A stretch of 64,000 bases of DNA from Falsiruegeria litorea R37 (GCF_900172225.1 NZ_FWFO01000001.1:1364001-1428000); one strand, 5' to 3'. Shown: positions 37,268 to 46,589, numbered from the stretch's first letter. Notes: generated from the sequence alone by a model not told the origin. Made by a program: numbers and translations.

Positions 37268-37657
37268 ATGAGAGTGGTGTTGTCTTTGCTTCTGGGACTG
37301 GCGGCCGCTGCTGCCTGGTCCGAGGACGTCGAACAGGGCGAAGAGCTGTATCTGAAACACTGCGCGACCTGTCACGGGATCGAGGCGACAGGGCAGGGGC
37401 CGATGGCAGGTGTTCTGGTGATCAAACCGGTGGATCTGACCAAGTTGGAGCAAGGCGGGATATTTCCAGTTGAACGCGTTGCCAAGCGGATTGACGGGCG
37501 CGACGCGTTGGTCAGTCATGGCAGCCCGATGCCGGTTTACGGGCATTTCTTTGAGGGCAAAGACGTGTCGATCAAGACGCACTCTGGACAGCCATTGATG
37601 ACAAGCCAACCAATTGTGGATTTGATGGCGTATTTGCGTACGCTGCAAGCACAGTAG
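37268..37657 (+). CDS. Periplasmic c-type cytochrome
   Basis: A 129-residue cytochrome c with signal peptide (cleavage after AAAAAWSE area) and one haem motif, CATCHG, near residue 36; HGSPMPVYG supplies the probable axial Met. It would carry electrons in the periplasm. GGAGAATTTG precedes the ATG at 37268. A second cytochrome follows after 15 bases. Confidence 0.9.
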   Translation: MRVVLSLLLGLAAAAAWSEDVEQGEELYLKHCATCHGIEATGQGPMAGVLVIKPVDLTKLEQGGIFPVERVAKRIDGRDALVSHGSPMPVYGHFFEGKDVSIKTHSGQPLMTSQPIVDLMAYLRTLQAQ

Positions 37658-37672
37658 ATGAGGGGAGCAGGT

Positions 37673-38083
37673 ATGACCCGGATGCAAATATTGGGTGCAG
37701 GAGCGGCGGCGGCTCTGCTGGCCGGGTGCCAAGCCCAAAATGCGATGCCGACAGCTAAGGAGGGTGAGCAGATCTTTGTGGAGAACTGCGCCGCCTGCCA
37801 CAACTATGATGCGGCGGGGGGAGAGCTGAGCAGTCGCGCGGTTGCCCCCGACCTGACGCAGCTGTCCGCCGCCAACGGAGGCGCATTCCCACGGGCTCAG
37901 GTTCTGTCTAAAATCGACGGCTATGGCCAAAAGGGACACGCCAACCCAGGTGCCATGCCCGAATTCGGGGCAATCCTTTCTGGCGAGCAGGTGCCGGTGG
38001 ACATCGATGGCACGCTGACGCCCACACCGCGCAGTCTGGCCGCGTTGCTGGCCTTCCTCGAAAGCATTCAGACTGACGGCTGA
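37673..38083 (+). CDS. Lipoprotein c-type cytochrome
   Basis: A 136-residue protein with lipoprotein signal (lipobox LAGC near residue 18) and one haem-binding motif CAACHN near residue 41; NPGAMPEFGAIL carries a possible axial Met. It would be membrane-anchored on the periplasmic side and may pass electrons to or from the preceding soluble cytochrome. GGGGAGCAGGT precedes the ATG at 37673, better than the earlier in-frame ATG at 37658. Confidence 0.88.
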   Translation: MTRMQILGAGAAAALLAGCQAQNAMPTAKEGEQIFVENCAACHNYDAAGGELSSRAVAPDLTQLSAANGGAFPRAQVLSKIDGYGQKGHANPGAMPEFGAILSGEQVPVDIDGTLTPTPRSLAALLAFLESIQTDG

Positions 38084-38764
38084 TCAGTCGCAGATGCCGT
38101 TCAATTCCGCCTTGTTCCACGGCAGATAGACGTCGTGCTCTCGTGACCGGGGCAGGTCCGAGACCGGAAAGGCGTCTTTCAGCATTTCGTGCAGGCGCTG
38201 CGTGCGGGCAGCATCAGGGGCCAAAGCGCGGCAGCAGACGTATTCTTCGACAATGGCGCCTTGCTGTTCATAGCCATAGTTTAGGAAATCCGGAGCCCCA
38301 TTCAGGTCGAACAGATAGGGGTCGTCCGAACGTGTATGCTCGGCAGCGGCCAAAAGCGGGTGATATCCGGTGCGCTCGCGGTTCTGCCATTGCCAGACAT
38401 GGGTCATTTCATGAGCCAGCAGCATCGCTTCGATTAGGTAAAGCCGGTCGGGGTAGGTCGGCAAATAGTCGTCGATGTACCAGTTCTTGGTGAAAAAGAC
38501 CTTGTTGAACAACGCCACCGCTGCGGGGGACGTGGTCACGATCTCTTCCTTGGCGGGCGGCAGAATGCGCTCGCGGCAGGCGACACGCGGACGGGGCTTG
38601 CGTTTGAAGGTGACGCTGCCAACCGGTGCGCCCTTGACCAGACGCACCCGGTTCAAGTTCAGGTCTTCGCCATGGATCGAAGAGATGAACGACATTTCGG
38701 TCGGTGTCAGCGGGCGCCCGCAGGACGCAAGAAACAGCAAGAGCAAGAACGCACGCAGGATCAT
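38084..38764 (-). CDS. Lipoprotein with HExxH metallopeptidase-like motif
   Basis: A 226-residue lipoprotein: the signal MILRAFLLLLFLASC ends at Cys 15. The middle carries AHEMTHVWQWQNRERTGYHP (near residue 117), the HExxH zinc motif, with a possible third ligand in IVEEYVCC (near 174). It reads like a minimal zinc-dependent peptidase (M48/DUF4157-like context), though no family was recognised with certainty. The stop is directly beside the stop of the cytochrome gene (convergent). Function not known. Confidence 0.75.
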   Translation of the reverse strand: MILRAFLLLLFLASCGRPLTPTEMSFISSIHGEDLNLNRVRLVKGAPVGSVTFKRKPRPRVACRERILPPAKEEIVTTSPAAVALFNKVFFTKNWYIDDYLPTYPDRLYLIEAMLLAHEMTHVWQWQNRERTGYHPLLAAAEHTRSDDPYLFDLNGAPDFLNYGYEQQGAIVEEYVCCRALAPDAARTQRLHEMLKDAFPVSDLPRSREHDVYLPWNKAELNGICD

Positions 38765-38849
38765 GCGGCAAACCTAGCCCGGCCGCCGTGGCCCGGATAG
38801 GGGGGTGATGAAAATATGTTGTGAGGTGACAAAATACCTCGTGTGCGGT

Positions 38850-39512
38850 TCACAGACTCATGGCCAGAACGCGGCTGATTTCGGTCAGCGAGCGGCCGGA
38901 TTGATCCATCCAGGTGTTGAACGCCCCTTGCGTGGCCGTCAGCGCCTTTTTCGAGGTCGGCGTTTTGTCGACAACCCCTTCGGCAATCAGCCGAGCCACC
39001 ACGTCCCGGGACAGGATGAAACTGTCACGCCCGGCAAAGCGCATAGCATATTGCGCGGTGGTCCCACCCATGCGCGAGGCGCGGGTTTTGAGCATGGCAA
39101 GCAACCCGATGTAATCGGTCGAGGGCCAGCCACCCAGGGTCTGACCTACGCCCCCCTCTTGTCGCAGCTCTAGCAGAAAGGCGGCGTTGTCGCGCACGGT
39201 GGCGATTTTGGTGCCGTTGCGTACGATGCGGGTGTCCGTCAGCAGGGCGTCGAATTTCTCGTCATCCATAAAGGCGCAACGGCCCAGATCAAAACCATCG
39301 AATGCCTCTTCGAACCCGTCCCATTTCGCCTCGATGACCTTCCAGTTGAAGCCAGCCTGAAAAATGCATTTGGTAATCACTGACAGCCAGCGGTCGTCAG
39401 GCATGTGGGCCAGTTCTTGCGGAGATTTGGGTGGGCTCAGCTTTGCCTCAAGCGCTTGGTCGCCGCCGTGACGGGCCGCGGCCAAGCCAAAGATTTCGTC
39501 GAAATGATGCAT
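38850..39512 (-). CDS. DNA-3-methyladenine glycosylase I family protein
   Basis: A 220-residue base-excision repair glycosylase. KCIFQAGFNWKVIEAKWDGF, TDTRIVRNGTKIATVRDNA and GGTTAQYAMRFAGRDSFIL are conserved positions in the Tag-like family as annotated in Rhodobacteraceae. The ATG at 39512 has AGGGAG 8 bases upstream; a GTG at 39521 is less likely. It stands alone between a lipoprotein gene and a thioesterase. Confidence 0.85.
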   Translation of the reverse strand: MHHFDEIFGLAAARHGGDQALEAKLSPPKSPQELAHMPDDRWLSVITKCIFQAGFNWKVIEAKWDGFEEAFDGFDLGRCAFMDDEKFDALLTDTRIVRNGTKIATVRDNAAFLLELRQEGGVGQTLGGWPSTDYIGLLAMLKTRASRMGGTTAQYAMRFAGRDSFILSRDVVARLIAEGVVDKTPTSKKALTATQGAFNTWMDQSGRSLTEISRVLAMSL

Positions 39513-39580
39513 TGGGCACACTCCCTAATTCGGTTCATGTCGCCACTTTGTTCCAATCCCTGCAAGGGCATGTTCAAGCC

Positions 39581-39985
39581 CTAAGGGGCATAGAACGTGG
39601 CCGTAGCGGTCGCAACCTTCTTGCCGCTGTCCTCTTCTGTCATGTCGCAGCGGGCAAAGACCAGCGCGCGGCCTGCGCGCACCACCTCGGCACGGCACAG
39701 AATGGCGGTGCCGACACCGGGGCGCAGGAATTGCGTGTGCAGATCGGTGGTTGCAAAGGGCTTGAACTCTCCACTGTGTGCCACAGCAGAGAGAACCATG
39801 GTTGTGTCCGCAAGCGCAGCCAAAGCCTGCCCCGAAACGATCCCGCCAACCCGCGCCAGATGGTCCGCAAGTGGCATCCGGATCAGAGCGTGATCCGTAT
39901 CGATCGACTGAACGGACAGGTCCAGCGCCCTGACCCAGTCAGCAAAGTTTTCGTCCAAGATGATTTGGGCGGATTGGGGCGTCAT
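39581..39985 (-). CDS. PaaI-family thioesterase
   Basis: A 134-residue hotdog-fold thioesterase. GGIVSGQALAALADTTMVLS carries the family's active-site region (Gly-rich with Asp), followed by FATTDLHTQFLRPGVGTAIL. It should hydrolyse acyl-CoA, perhaps aromatic or short-chain; specificity unknown. The ATG at 39985 with GAGG eight bases before is preferred to the 44-residue-longer frame start. It is followed upstream, on the same strand, by an exported unknown protein. Confidence 0.85.
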   Translation of the reverse strand: MTPQSAQIILDENFADWVRALDLSVQSIDTDHALIRMPLADHLARVGGIVSGQALAALADTTMVLSAVAHSGEFKPFATTDLHTQFLRPGVGTAILCRAEVVRAGRALVFARCDMTEEDSGKKVATATATFYAP

Positions 39986-40013
39986 GGGTGGCCTCGGGCA
40001 GGAGCTGGTTGGA

Positions 40014-40592
40014 TCAGTCGGCGAAAGGGTCAGACGAGCTTTGCGCAAACGGATCAGACGAAGATTGCGCGCGCATGTAAGAGCGCTGACAAGCAATGAC
40101 CTCGTTGAACGCTGCACGTGATCCGCGCAGGGTGTAGCGTCCCAACACAGTTGATTTGAAGCTCCACTTCATCGAGTTTTCACGCTGGAATTCGTCGATG
40201 AACAGCTTGGCCTGATCGGACCCTGCATCGATCATGATGCCCAATCCGGGGAAGTCATCGGTCTTCAACCCGTCCATATCCATGCTCCAGGGACTTTCGT
40301 CGCCAAACTTGACCTCGACCTTGTATTCCTTGCCAGCTTCGATCGACCGCCATTTCTGATCCAGCAGCGTCACATCCAACGACAATTCGTTTTCAGTGTT
40401 GTCAAAGCCAATAAAGAATGCGGTGTCTTCTTCGAACAATGCAAAGGCTTGGCAGCCCTCGCTTGCTGGATAAAATGAAATATCCCAACCCCTTACGGTT
40501 TTCCAGTCAATCGGCTCTGCCAGCGCGGCCGTTCCCAGGAAACAGCCTATCACAGCACCTAAACAATGGCTGAGTTTCGGCATCCGGTTCAT
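40014..40592 (-). CDS. Exported protein with repeated SSSDPFA tail
   Basis: A 192-residue exported protein with signal peptide (cleavage after AALA). The mature domain has no recognised family (IDWKTVRGWDISFYPASEG; KYKVEVKFG-like beta strands). The last 16 residues are two copies of SSSDPFA (QSSSDPFAQ then SSSDPFAD), encoded by a recent-looking 24-base duplication. GGGGGGAGA precedes the ATG at 40592. It may be a small periplasmic beta-sandwich protein. Confidence 0.75.
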   Translation of the reverse strand: MNRMPKLSHCLGAVIGCFLGTAALAEPIDWKTVRGWDISFYPASEGCQAFALFEEDTAFFIGFDNTENELSLDVTLLDQKWRSIEAGKEYKVEVKFGDESPWSMDMDGLKTDDFPGLGIMIDAGSDQAKLFIDEFQRENSMKWSFKSTVLGRYTLRGSRAAFNEVIACQRSYMRAQSSSDPFAQSSSDPFAD

Positions 40593-40725
40593 TTTGGGTC
40601 TCCCCCCCTTCGTTAGTATTTGCCCAACTTTAGGCGGCTTGACCTGTCCTGCCAAGCATTGGTGTGGTGCGCGTGAAATTATCCCGCGTCGCGTAAGGGG
40701 TCGACAAATGAGCAAGAATCGTTAC

Positions 40726-40743
40726 TGATTGACTCATCAATCA
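40726..40743. promoter_or_regulatory. Inverted repeat upstream of the betaine transporter
   Basis: TGATTGA-CTCA-TCAATCA is a perfect 7-bp inverted repeat 89 bases before the transporter start. Its core (TTGATTG...CAAT pattern) resembles BetI-type operators, but no regulator gene is nearby to confirm it. Confidence 0.45.
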
Positions 40744-40831
40744 ATAAAAAACTGTCAGATAGTCAGGTGACACCTTTCGGGAATTGCCGGATACTGACGG
40801 GCGACAACACAAAAAACAGGGAGACTCCTCA

Positions 40832-41782
40832 ATGAAAACTGTAGGTCTTGGGATCGCACTGACCGCTTTGGCGGGCACCGTACATGCGGCAGAACTTGGC
40901 GCGGTGGACGAGCCGATCAAGCTGGCGGTCAACGAATGGACGGGGCAGCACGTCACCACCCATGTGGCGGGCGAAATGCTCAAAGCGGCCGGGTACAACG
41001 TTGAATACGTAACCGCCGGCTACATGAACATGTATCAGGCGATGACCGATGGTGAGCTGCACGCGGCGCTGGAAATCTGGTCGTCCAACGTGTCCGAAGA
41101 ATACGCCAAGCACGTTGATGCGGGCGGCGTGACCGAACTGGGCGATCTTGGCCTGGATGCGAAAGAGGGCATTGCCTACCCCTCGCATGTTGCCGAAATG
41201 TGCCCCGGCCTGCCTGCGTGGGAAGCCCTGAAAGAATGCGCGCAGAACTTTGCCACCGCCGAAACCCTGCCAGCGGGTCGCCTGGTTGACTACCCTGCTG
41301 ACTGGGGCACACCGGGTGCTGACCGCATGACCGGTCTTGAGTTGCCGTTCAAAGCAGTTCCCGCAGGCTCCGAAGGGGCCTTGATCGCCGAACTGCGCGC
41401 CTCGACCGAGCGTAAATCGCCGCTGCTGATCACCTTCTGGCAACCGCATTGGGCGATGTCGGCCTATGATGTGCAGTTCGTTGAACTGCCCGCAGGCGAA
41501 GAGGCATGCTTTACCGACGCGTCCTGGGGTCCGAACCCCAACGCGGTCAACGATTGTGACTTTGCCCCGACCCGCATCTTCAAAGCGTCCTGGTCCGGTA
41601 TGGAAGACAAATGGCCGGCCGCGTTCGAGATCCTGTCGAACTACACCCTCGACGTTGCGGACCAGCAGCCCATGATGGGCGCGATCGACGTTGATGGCGG
41701 CTCGGTCGAAGAGGTTGTCGCTGCATGGATGGCGGATAACGAAGGCACCTGGCGTCCGGTTGTCGACGCCGCAACCAAGTGA
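40832..41782 (+). CDS. proX: Betaine/proline ABC transporter substrate-binding protein
   Basis: A 316-residue periplasmic binding protein of the OpuAC/ProX type with signal peptide ending AGTVHAA. The conserved NEWTGQHVTTHVAGEMLKAA opens the ligand domain, and aromatic residues (WQPHWAMSAYDVQFVE near residue 220; SNYTLDVADQQPMM) can form the cation-binding cage. ACTCCTC... GGGAGACTCCTCA precedes the ATG. Likely substrate: glycine betaine or a related quaternary amine; trimethylamine N-oxide is possible (TmoX type). It starts a three-gene operon. Confidence 0.92.
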   Translation: MKTVGLGIALTALAGTVHAAELGAVDEPIKLAVNEWTGQHVTTHVAGEMLKAAGYNVEYVTAGYMNMYQAMTDGELHAALEIWSSNVSEEYAKHVDAGGVTELGDLGLDAKEGIAYPSHVAEMCPGLPAWEALKECAQNFATAETLPAGRLVDYPADWGTPGADRMTGLELPFKAVPAGSEGALIAELRASTERKSPLLITFWQPHWAMSAYDVQFVELPAGEEACFTDASWGPNPNAVNDCDFAPTRIFKASWSGMEDKWPAAFEILSNYTLDVADQQPMMGAIDVDGGSVEEVVAAWMADNEGTWRPVVDAATK

Positions 41783-41792
41783 GCCACACCAC

Positions 41793-42845
41793 GTGACCAA
41801 CGCAAACACGCCGGCCATCGCCTGCCAGGATCTCTGGCAGGTGTTTGGCCCCGGCGCTGAAAAGGCCCTGACCGACGCTTTGGCTCGGTCAGGGAATGAC
41901 GCAGACGCCGCCGCCAAGATCTTGCGCGATGCCGGGTATGTTCCCGCCGTGCAGGACGCCAATTTCGACGTCAAAGAGGGCGAACTTTTTGTCATCATGG
42001 GCCTTTCGGGCTCGGGCAAATCGACCCTGATCCGCTGCATCTCGCAACTGCTGGATGGCACTGGCGGACAAATCCGCATCCACGGCGAAGACATCATGAC
42101 TGCCAGCAAGCAGCGGCTGATCGAGCTGCGGCGCAAGAAGCTGGGCATGGTGTTCCAGCATTTTGGCCTGTTTCCGCATATGACCGTGCTGGACAATGTG
42201 GCCTATCCCCTGCGCGTGCAGGGTGTATCCCGCAAGGAGCGGCTGAAGAAAGCCGCAGAAGTCATCGAACTGGTTGGCCTTGAGGGGCGCGAAGATCGCT
42301 ATCCGCGCGAACTGTCAGGCGGACAGCGGCAGCGTGTTGGCATTGCCCGCTCGCTGGTGGCCGACTGTGAGGTCTGGTTCCTGGACGAACCGTTCTCGGC
42401 CCTTGATCCGCTGATCCGGCGGCAGTTGCAGGACGAGTTCCTGGAGATCCAGGCCAAGCTCAAAACAACCATCGTGTTCATCACACATGACATCAACGAA
42501 GCCCTGAAACTCGCTGATCGCATTGCAATTATGCGAGATGGCAAGATCGTGCAGATCGGCACGCCGACCGACATCGTGCTGAACCCGGTCGATGATTATG
42601 TGCGCGAGTTCTCCAAGGACGTGGCCAAGGGCCAGCACGCCCGCGTGGCATCCGTCATGCATCAAGGTACGGAAGGCGTCGGCCCGGATGATCCTGGCCT
42701 GCGCACGGATATGACGCTGGACGCGGCCCTTGCCCATTGCATGGAGCTCTATGAGCCCGTGCCGGTGCGCGACAAGGACGGCAACCTGGTGGGCATGGTG
42801 AACCCGGCTGATCTGGCGGCCGCCCTTCAGGTGGAAGAGGCATGA
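41793..42845 (+). CDS. proV: Betaine/proline ABC transporter ATPase
   Basis: A 350-residue ATPase of the ProV/OpuAA type. A GTG at 41793 is the likely start, giving an N-terminal ProV-type extension (residues 1-45). Walker A is MGLSGSGKSTLIRCISQLLD, the signature is LSGGQRQRVGIARSL, Walker B is WFLDEPFSALD. A C-terminal CBS-like extension (after residue 260) may sense ionic strength. The stop overlaps the permease start as ATGA. Confidence 0.93.
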   Translation: MTNANTPAIACQDLWQVFGPGAEKALTDALARSGNDADAAAKILRDAGYVPAVQDANFDVKEGELFVIMGLSGSGKSTLIRCISQLLDGTGGQIRIHGEDIMTASKQRLIELRRKKLGMVFQHFGLFPHMTVLDNVAYPLRVQGVSRKERLKKAAEVIELVGLEGREDRYPRELSGGQRQRVGIARSLVADCEVWFLDEPFSALDPLIRRQLQDEFLEIQAKLKTTIVFITHDINEALKLADRIAIMRDGKIVQIGTPTDIVLNPVDDYVREFSKDVAKGQHARVASVMHQGTEGVGPDDPGLRTDMTLDAALAHCMELYEPVPVRDKDGNLVGMVNPADLAAALQVEEA

Positions 42846-44905
42846 CCGCGTTGACAGACGCGCCTTCGGCCCGCGTGCGGTTGACCGTTGGAACGCAGGC
42901 GGCGTTGATCACATTGCTCGTGGGGGCCATCTGCTTGGCGCTGGAACCTGTCGCGCCTTGGCTGGTGAAATGGCCCGCGGCCTGGGTATTGCCTGCAACC
43001 GATTGGGTGGGCTCGATTCTGACCTCGGTGCTGACAGCGATGAAACCGGTCGCGCGCGGGTTTTCGGCGCTGATGGCCTATCCCATGGATTGGGCCAACT
43101 TTGTGCTCAATGGCACGCCCTGGCCACTGGTGATCGGCATTGTCACGGCCGTGGGGTGGTATCTGGGCGGCTTGCCGATGGCAGCGCTCGGGTTCCTGGG
43201 GCTGAACTTTGTGCTCGCGTCGGGCTATTGGTCCGAGAGCATGAATACGCTGGCGCTGGTTGCAGTTTCGGTGCCATTGGCGTTGATCGTTGGCGGCGCA
43301 ATCGGTGTGCTCGCGAACGAGTTCCCCAGAATCAAGAATGCCTTGCAAGCTGTTCTGGACATTATGCAAACCGTCCCGACCTTTGCTTACCTGACGCCGC
43401 TGTTGCTGCTCTTTGGCTTTGGTCCGGTGGTGGGCTTGATCGCCTCGGCCATCTATGCCGCCCCACCCATGGCGCGCAACGTGCTGCTGGGGTTGGAACG
43501 CGTGGAAGCCGAAGTGAAAGAGGCGGCCGTGATGGCAGGCGGTACACGTCTGCAGCAGTTGTTTCAGGTCGAGATCCCTTCGGCCTCTAACCAGATCATG
43601 GTGGGTGTGAACCAATGCCTGATGGCGGCGCTGTCGATGGTGATCATCGCGGCCGTGATCGGCGGCTTCAACGACATCGGTTGGGAAGTGCTGCTGACCA
43701 TGCGCAAGGCGCAGTTCGGCGAGGCGCTGATTGCGGGCATGGTGATCGTGGTCTTTGCCATGGTCATCGACCGTATGAGTGGCGCTCTGGCGACCGAGCG
43801 CAAGCGGTATGACACCCGCGTCGTGTGGGGGCTGCTTGGCTTTGCTGTGATCTTCACCGTGGCGTTCTGGACCCGCTTGCCGGTGCCGTCTGACCTGACA
43901 TTGCTCGACCCGGTGTCTGATGCTTTGGACAATGGCCTGACAGAGTTCACCCGTTCAAACGGCGCGGCACTGGATGCGTTCAAGAACAACGCGATGTTCT
44001 ATGTGCTGCTGCCACTGCGGATCGGGCTGGATCAGGCGGTTCTGCCGTTCACCTGGGGTTTTGCCTGGACCACCAACATGAGCCTGGGCCTGTTCCTGGC
44101 AGGTGCCGCGATTGGTGCCGTGATGGCGTGGCGGGGGCATATGACGGGGGGGCTGATGGTTCTGATCGGCTTTGGCATGCTGGAAACCGGTATCTCGAAC
44201 CTGCCGTGGCCCTTTGTCCTGACGGGTGCCGCTGCTCTCGGCTGGGTTGCAGGTGGCCCGCGCCTGGCGATCATGGCGGCGGGCTTGCTGTCGACGATCC
44301 TGATCTCAGGCCTATGGGACCGGGCGCTCTTGTCGTTGTACCTCAGCGGTGCTGCGGTCTTTGCCTGTGCCGTCGTCGGCGGTCTGATCGGCCTGTTGAG
44401 CGCTGTTAGCCCGCTGGCGTGGAAGATCGTGCGCCCGATCTGTGACATGTTGCAGACGATCCCGCTGTTCGTGTTCCTGATCCCGGTGCTGATGGTGTTC
44501 CAGATCGGTGAATTTTCCGCCTTTCTGGCGATCTGCGCCTATGCCATCGTGCCGATGATTCGATATACGCGGCATGGGCTGGTCAACACGCCCGAAGAAA
44601 TGATGGAGGCTGCGATCGCCAGCGGAGCAACACAGTTCCAGATCATGCGCGACGTCAAGGCGCCCTATGCGGCGCCGACGATCCTGTTGGGGCTGAACCA
44701 GACGATCCTGTATGCCTTTGCGATGCTGGTCATTGCGGCGCTGATCGGAACCACCGGTCTGGGTCAGTCGATCTATCTGGCGCTTGGCAAGGCGGACATC
44801 GGCCTGGGTATCTCGGCTGGTGCGGCGATGGCGATCCTGGCCCTTGTGGCCGACCGTCTGGTGCAAGGCTTCGCCGAAGAACGGCGCAAGGCCTTGGGGC
44901 TATAG
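42842..44905 (+). CDS. proW: Betaine/proline ABC permease with two fused permease domains
   Basis: A 687-residue membrane protein that contains two copies of the binding-protein-dependent permease domain in one chain. The EAA-type coupling loops are seen near residue 215 (EAEVKEAAVMAGGTRLQQLF) and near 590 (EEMMEAAIASGATQFQIMRD). A fused pair is known for some osmolyte and TMAO (TmoV) transporters. It would form the pore with a ProV dimer. Translation is coupled to proV. The EamA gene follows after three bases. Confidence 0.92.
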   Translation: MTALTDAPSARVRLTVGTQAALITLLVGAICLALEPVAPWLVKWPAAWVLPATDWVGSILTSVLTAMKPVARGFSALMAYPMDWANFVLNGTPWPLVIGIVTAVGWYLGGLPMAALGFLGLNFVLASGYWSESMNTLALVAVSVPLALIVGGAIGVLANEFPRIKNALQAVLDIMQTVPTFAYLTPLLLLFGFGPVVGLIASAIYAAPPMARNVLLGLERVEAEVKEAAVMAGGTRLQQLFQVEIPSASNQIMVGVNQCLMAALSMVIIAAVIGGFNDIGWEVLLTMRKAQFGEALIAGMVIVVFAMVIDRMSGALATERKRYDTRVVWGLLGFAVIFTVAFWTRLPVPSDLTLLDPVSDALDNGLTEFTRSNGAALDAFKNNAMFYVLLPLRIGLDQAVLPFTWGFAWTTNMSLGLFLAGAAIGAVMAWRGHMTGGLMVLIGFGMLETGISNLPWPFVLTGAAALGWVAGGPRLAIMAAGLLSTILISGLWDRALLSLYLSGAAVFACAVVGGLIGLLSAVSPLAWKIVRPICDMLQTIPLFVFLIPVLMVFQIGEFSAFLAICAYAIVPMIRYTRHGLVNTPEEMMEAAIASGATQFQIMRDVKAPYAAPTILLGLNQTILYAFAMLVIAALIGTTGLGQSIYLALGKADIGLGISAGAAMAILALVADRLVQGFAEERRKALGL

Positions 44906-44908
44906 ATC

Positions 44909-45802
44909 ATGGCAGCGGCGGGGCTTAGGCCGGTCATTCTGGCTTTCCTCGCCGCGGCTCTTTGGGGGCTATGGTGGATCCCCATTCGCTGGTTCGACGC
45001 GCTAGGTTTGACCGGCGCGGCGGGTGGCGCGGCGATGAACACCGGGGCTTTCGTCTCTTGTCTTCTCTGGATGCTGATCCGGCGCGAGCCATTTTCCCTG
45101 AGCCCCAAGGCGATGCTGGGCGCGGCCTTTGTTGGCGTGGCGATTGGCACCTATTCGGTGGCGCTGAACTATGGCGACGTGGTGCGGGTGATCCTGCTGT
45201 TCTACCTTGCGCCGGCCTGGTCCAAGCTGATCGAGTGGCGGTTCCTGAACATGCCATGGCGCTGGACTTCGACCCTGGCCTTGGTGGCAGCGCTGTCCGG
45301 AGCGTTCCTGGTTTTGGGCGGGGATATTGCCACAACCGGTGTGACAGTTGGTGACGGGCTGGCCGTGATGTCGGGCATCGCATGGTCGATGGGCGCCACG
45401 CTGATCTTCATCAATCCCGGCAGCGCGCGGCCGATTTCGCTGAGCGCGGTGTCGGCGCTGACAGCCTCGGTGATTGCCTTGTTCTTCATGACGATTGAAG
45501 GGGATTGGCCCACCGGCGCCCAGGGGGCCTTGATCGCGGGCGGTCTTGGCCTAGGGCTGCTTTATGTTGTTCCGATTCTGGCGCTGACGCTTTGGAGTGC
45601 GCAAGTGCTCAGCCCGGCGACGCTGACGTTCTTGCTGACGGCCGAGATTCTTGCGGGTGTAATCTCCAGCGCCATTTTGCTGGATGAACCCTTTGGCCCC
45701 TTGCGCGTGGCGGGGGCCGCCCTGATTGTACTGGGCGCGCTAAGTGAGATTTTGCCGTCGCTTTTCGGTCGAAGCGTTGATCCGGATCAAGGACGGGCCT
45801 GA
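44909..45802 (+). CDS. EamA/DMT-family permease
   Basis: A 297-residue drug/metabolite transporter with ten hydrophobic helices. LAAALWGLWWIPIRWFDALG at the start and LAEILAGVISSAILLDEPFG near the end are typical of EamA exporters. Substrate unknown. It begins three bases after the betaine permease stop, so it may be part of the same operon, perhaps exporting an osmolyte or its metabolite (inference). Confidence 0.85.
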   Translation: MAAAGLRPVILAFLAAALWGLWWIPIRWFDALGLTGAAGGAAMNTGAFVSCLLWMLIRREPFSLSPKAMLGAAFVGVAIGTYSVALNYGDVVRVILLFYLAPAWSKLIEWRFLNMPWRWTSTLALVAALSGAFLVLGGDIATTGVTVGDGLAVMSGIAWSMGATLIFINPGSARPISLSAVSALTASVIALFFMTIEGDWPTGAQGALIAGGLGLGLLYVVPILALTLWSAQVLSPATLTFLLTAEILAGVISSAILLDEPFGPLRVAGAALIVLGALSEILPSLFGRSVDPDQGRA

Positions 45803-45840
45803 GGCTCGGTTTTAAACCGGCAAAAACAAATAGGGCATTC

Positions 45841-46506
45841 ATGAGCGGTTGGTTTGAATTCGGTACGGCGCTGGCGGTGTTCTTCCTCAGCCATGCGATC
45901 CCAGTGCGCCCGCCTGTACGGCCCTGGTTGGTCGATCATCTGGGATATCGGGGCTATTTGCTGGGCTACAGTCTGATTTCCTTTGCCATCTTGGTCTGGC
46001 TCTTTGTGGCAGCCGCGCGCGCGCCTTTTGTCGGTGTCATCCCGCCCGAGCCGTTGCTGCGATGGTTGCCTTTGGCTGTGATGCCCCTTGTCAGTGTTCT
46101 GGCCATTGCCGGACTGCGCACCAACAATCCACTGTCTTTCGGCGGAATGGGGCGGCAAAGCTTTGATCCCATGCGGCCGGGTGTTCTGGCGGTGTCTCGT
46201 CATCCGATCCTGCTTGCTGCGGCCCTTTGGGCCATGGTGCATCTACTGGTGAATGGGGATCTGGCACATGTGATACTGTTCGGCCTCATGGGCGGGTTCT
46301 CGGTGATCGGCATGCGTATTATCGACAGGCGCAAGCGGCGTGAAATGGGGGCTGAATGGGACCGTGCAACCGCGCGAACGGCATTGTGCAGCATACGTGG
46401 TTTGAGCCAGGTCAAACTGTTAGACTGGGGGCTTGGTGGTGCGCTTTTCCTGGTCGTCTTGGCCGCCCATGAAAAGGTCATAGGCCTTTCGCCGATGCCA
46501 ATTTAG
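45841..46506 (+). CDS. NnrU-family membrane protein
   Basis: A 221-residue protein of the NnrU family (PF07298), six hydrophobic helices. VSRHPILLAAALWAMVHLLV with MGGFSVIGMRIIDRRKRREM is the family core. NnrU was named from nitric-oxide-reductase gene clusters in Rhodobacter; here no nor or nir gene is present, so its role may be general (possibly haem- or lipid-related). Follows the EamA gene by 38 bases. Confidence 0.88.
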   Translation: MSGWFEFGTALAVFFLSHAIPVRPPVRPWLVDHLGYRGYLLGYSLISFAILVWLFVAAARAPFVGVIPPEPLLRWLPLAVMPLVSVLAIAGLRTNNPLSFGGMGRQSFDPMRPGVLAVSRHPILLAAALWAMVHLLVNGDLAHVILFGLMGGFSVIGMRIIDRRKRREMGAEWDRATARTALCSIRGLSQVKLLDWGLGGALFLVVLAAHEKVIGLSPMPI

Positions 46507-46589
46507 CAGCTTTTGCGCGCTCCAAGGTGGTCCCGGGCAACAGCCCGTGCTATTTCATCCTTCAGTTTGCAGACAAGGAACCTGTTACA

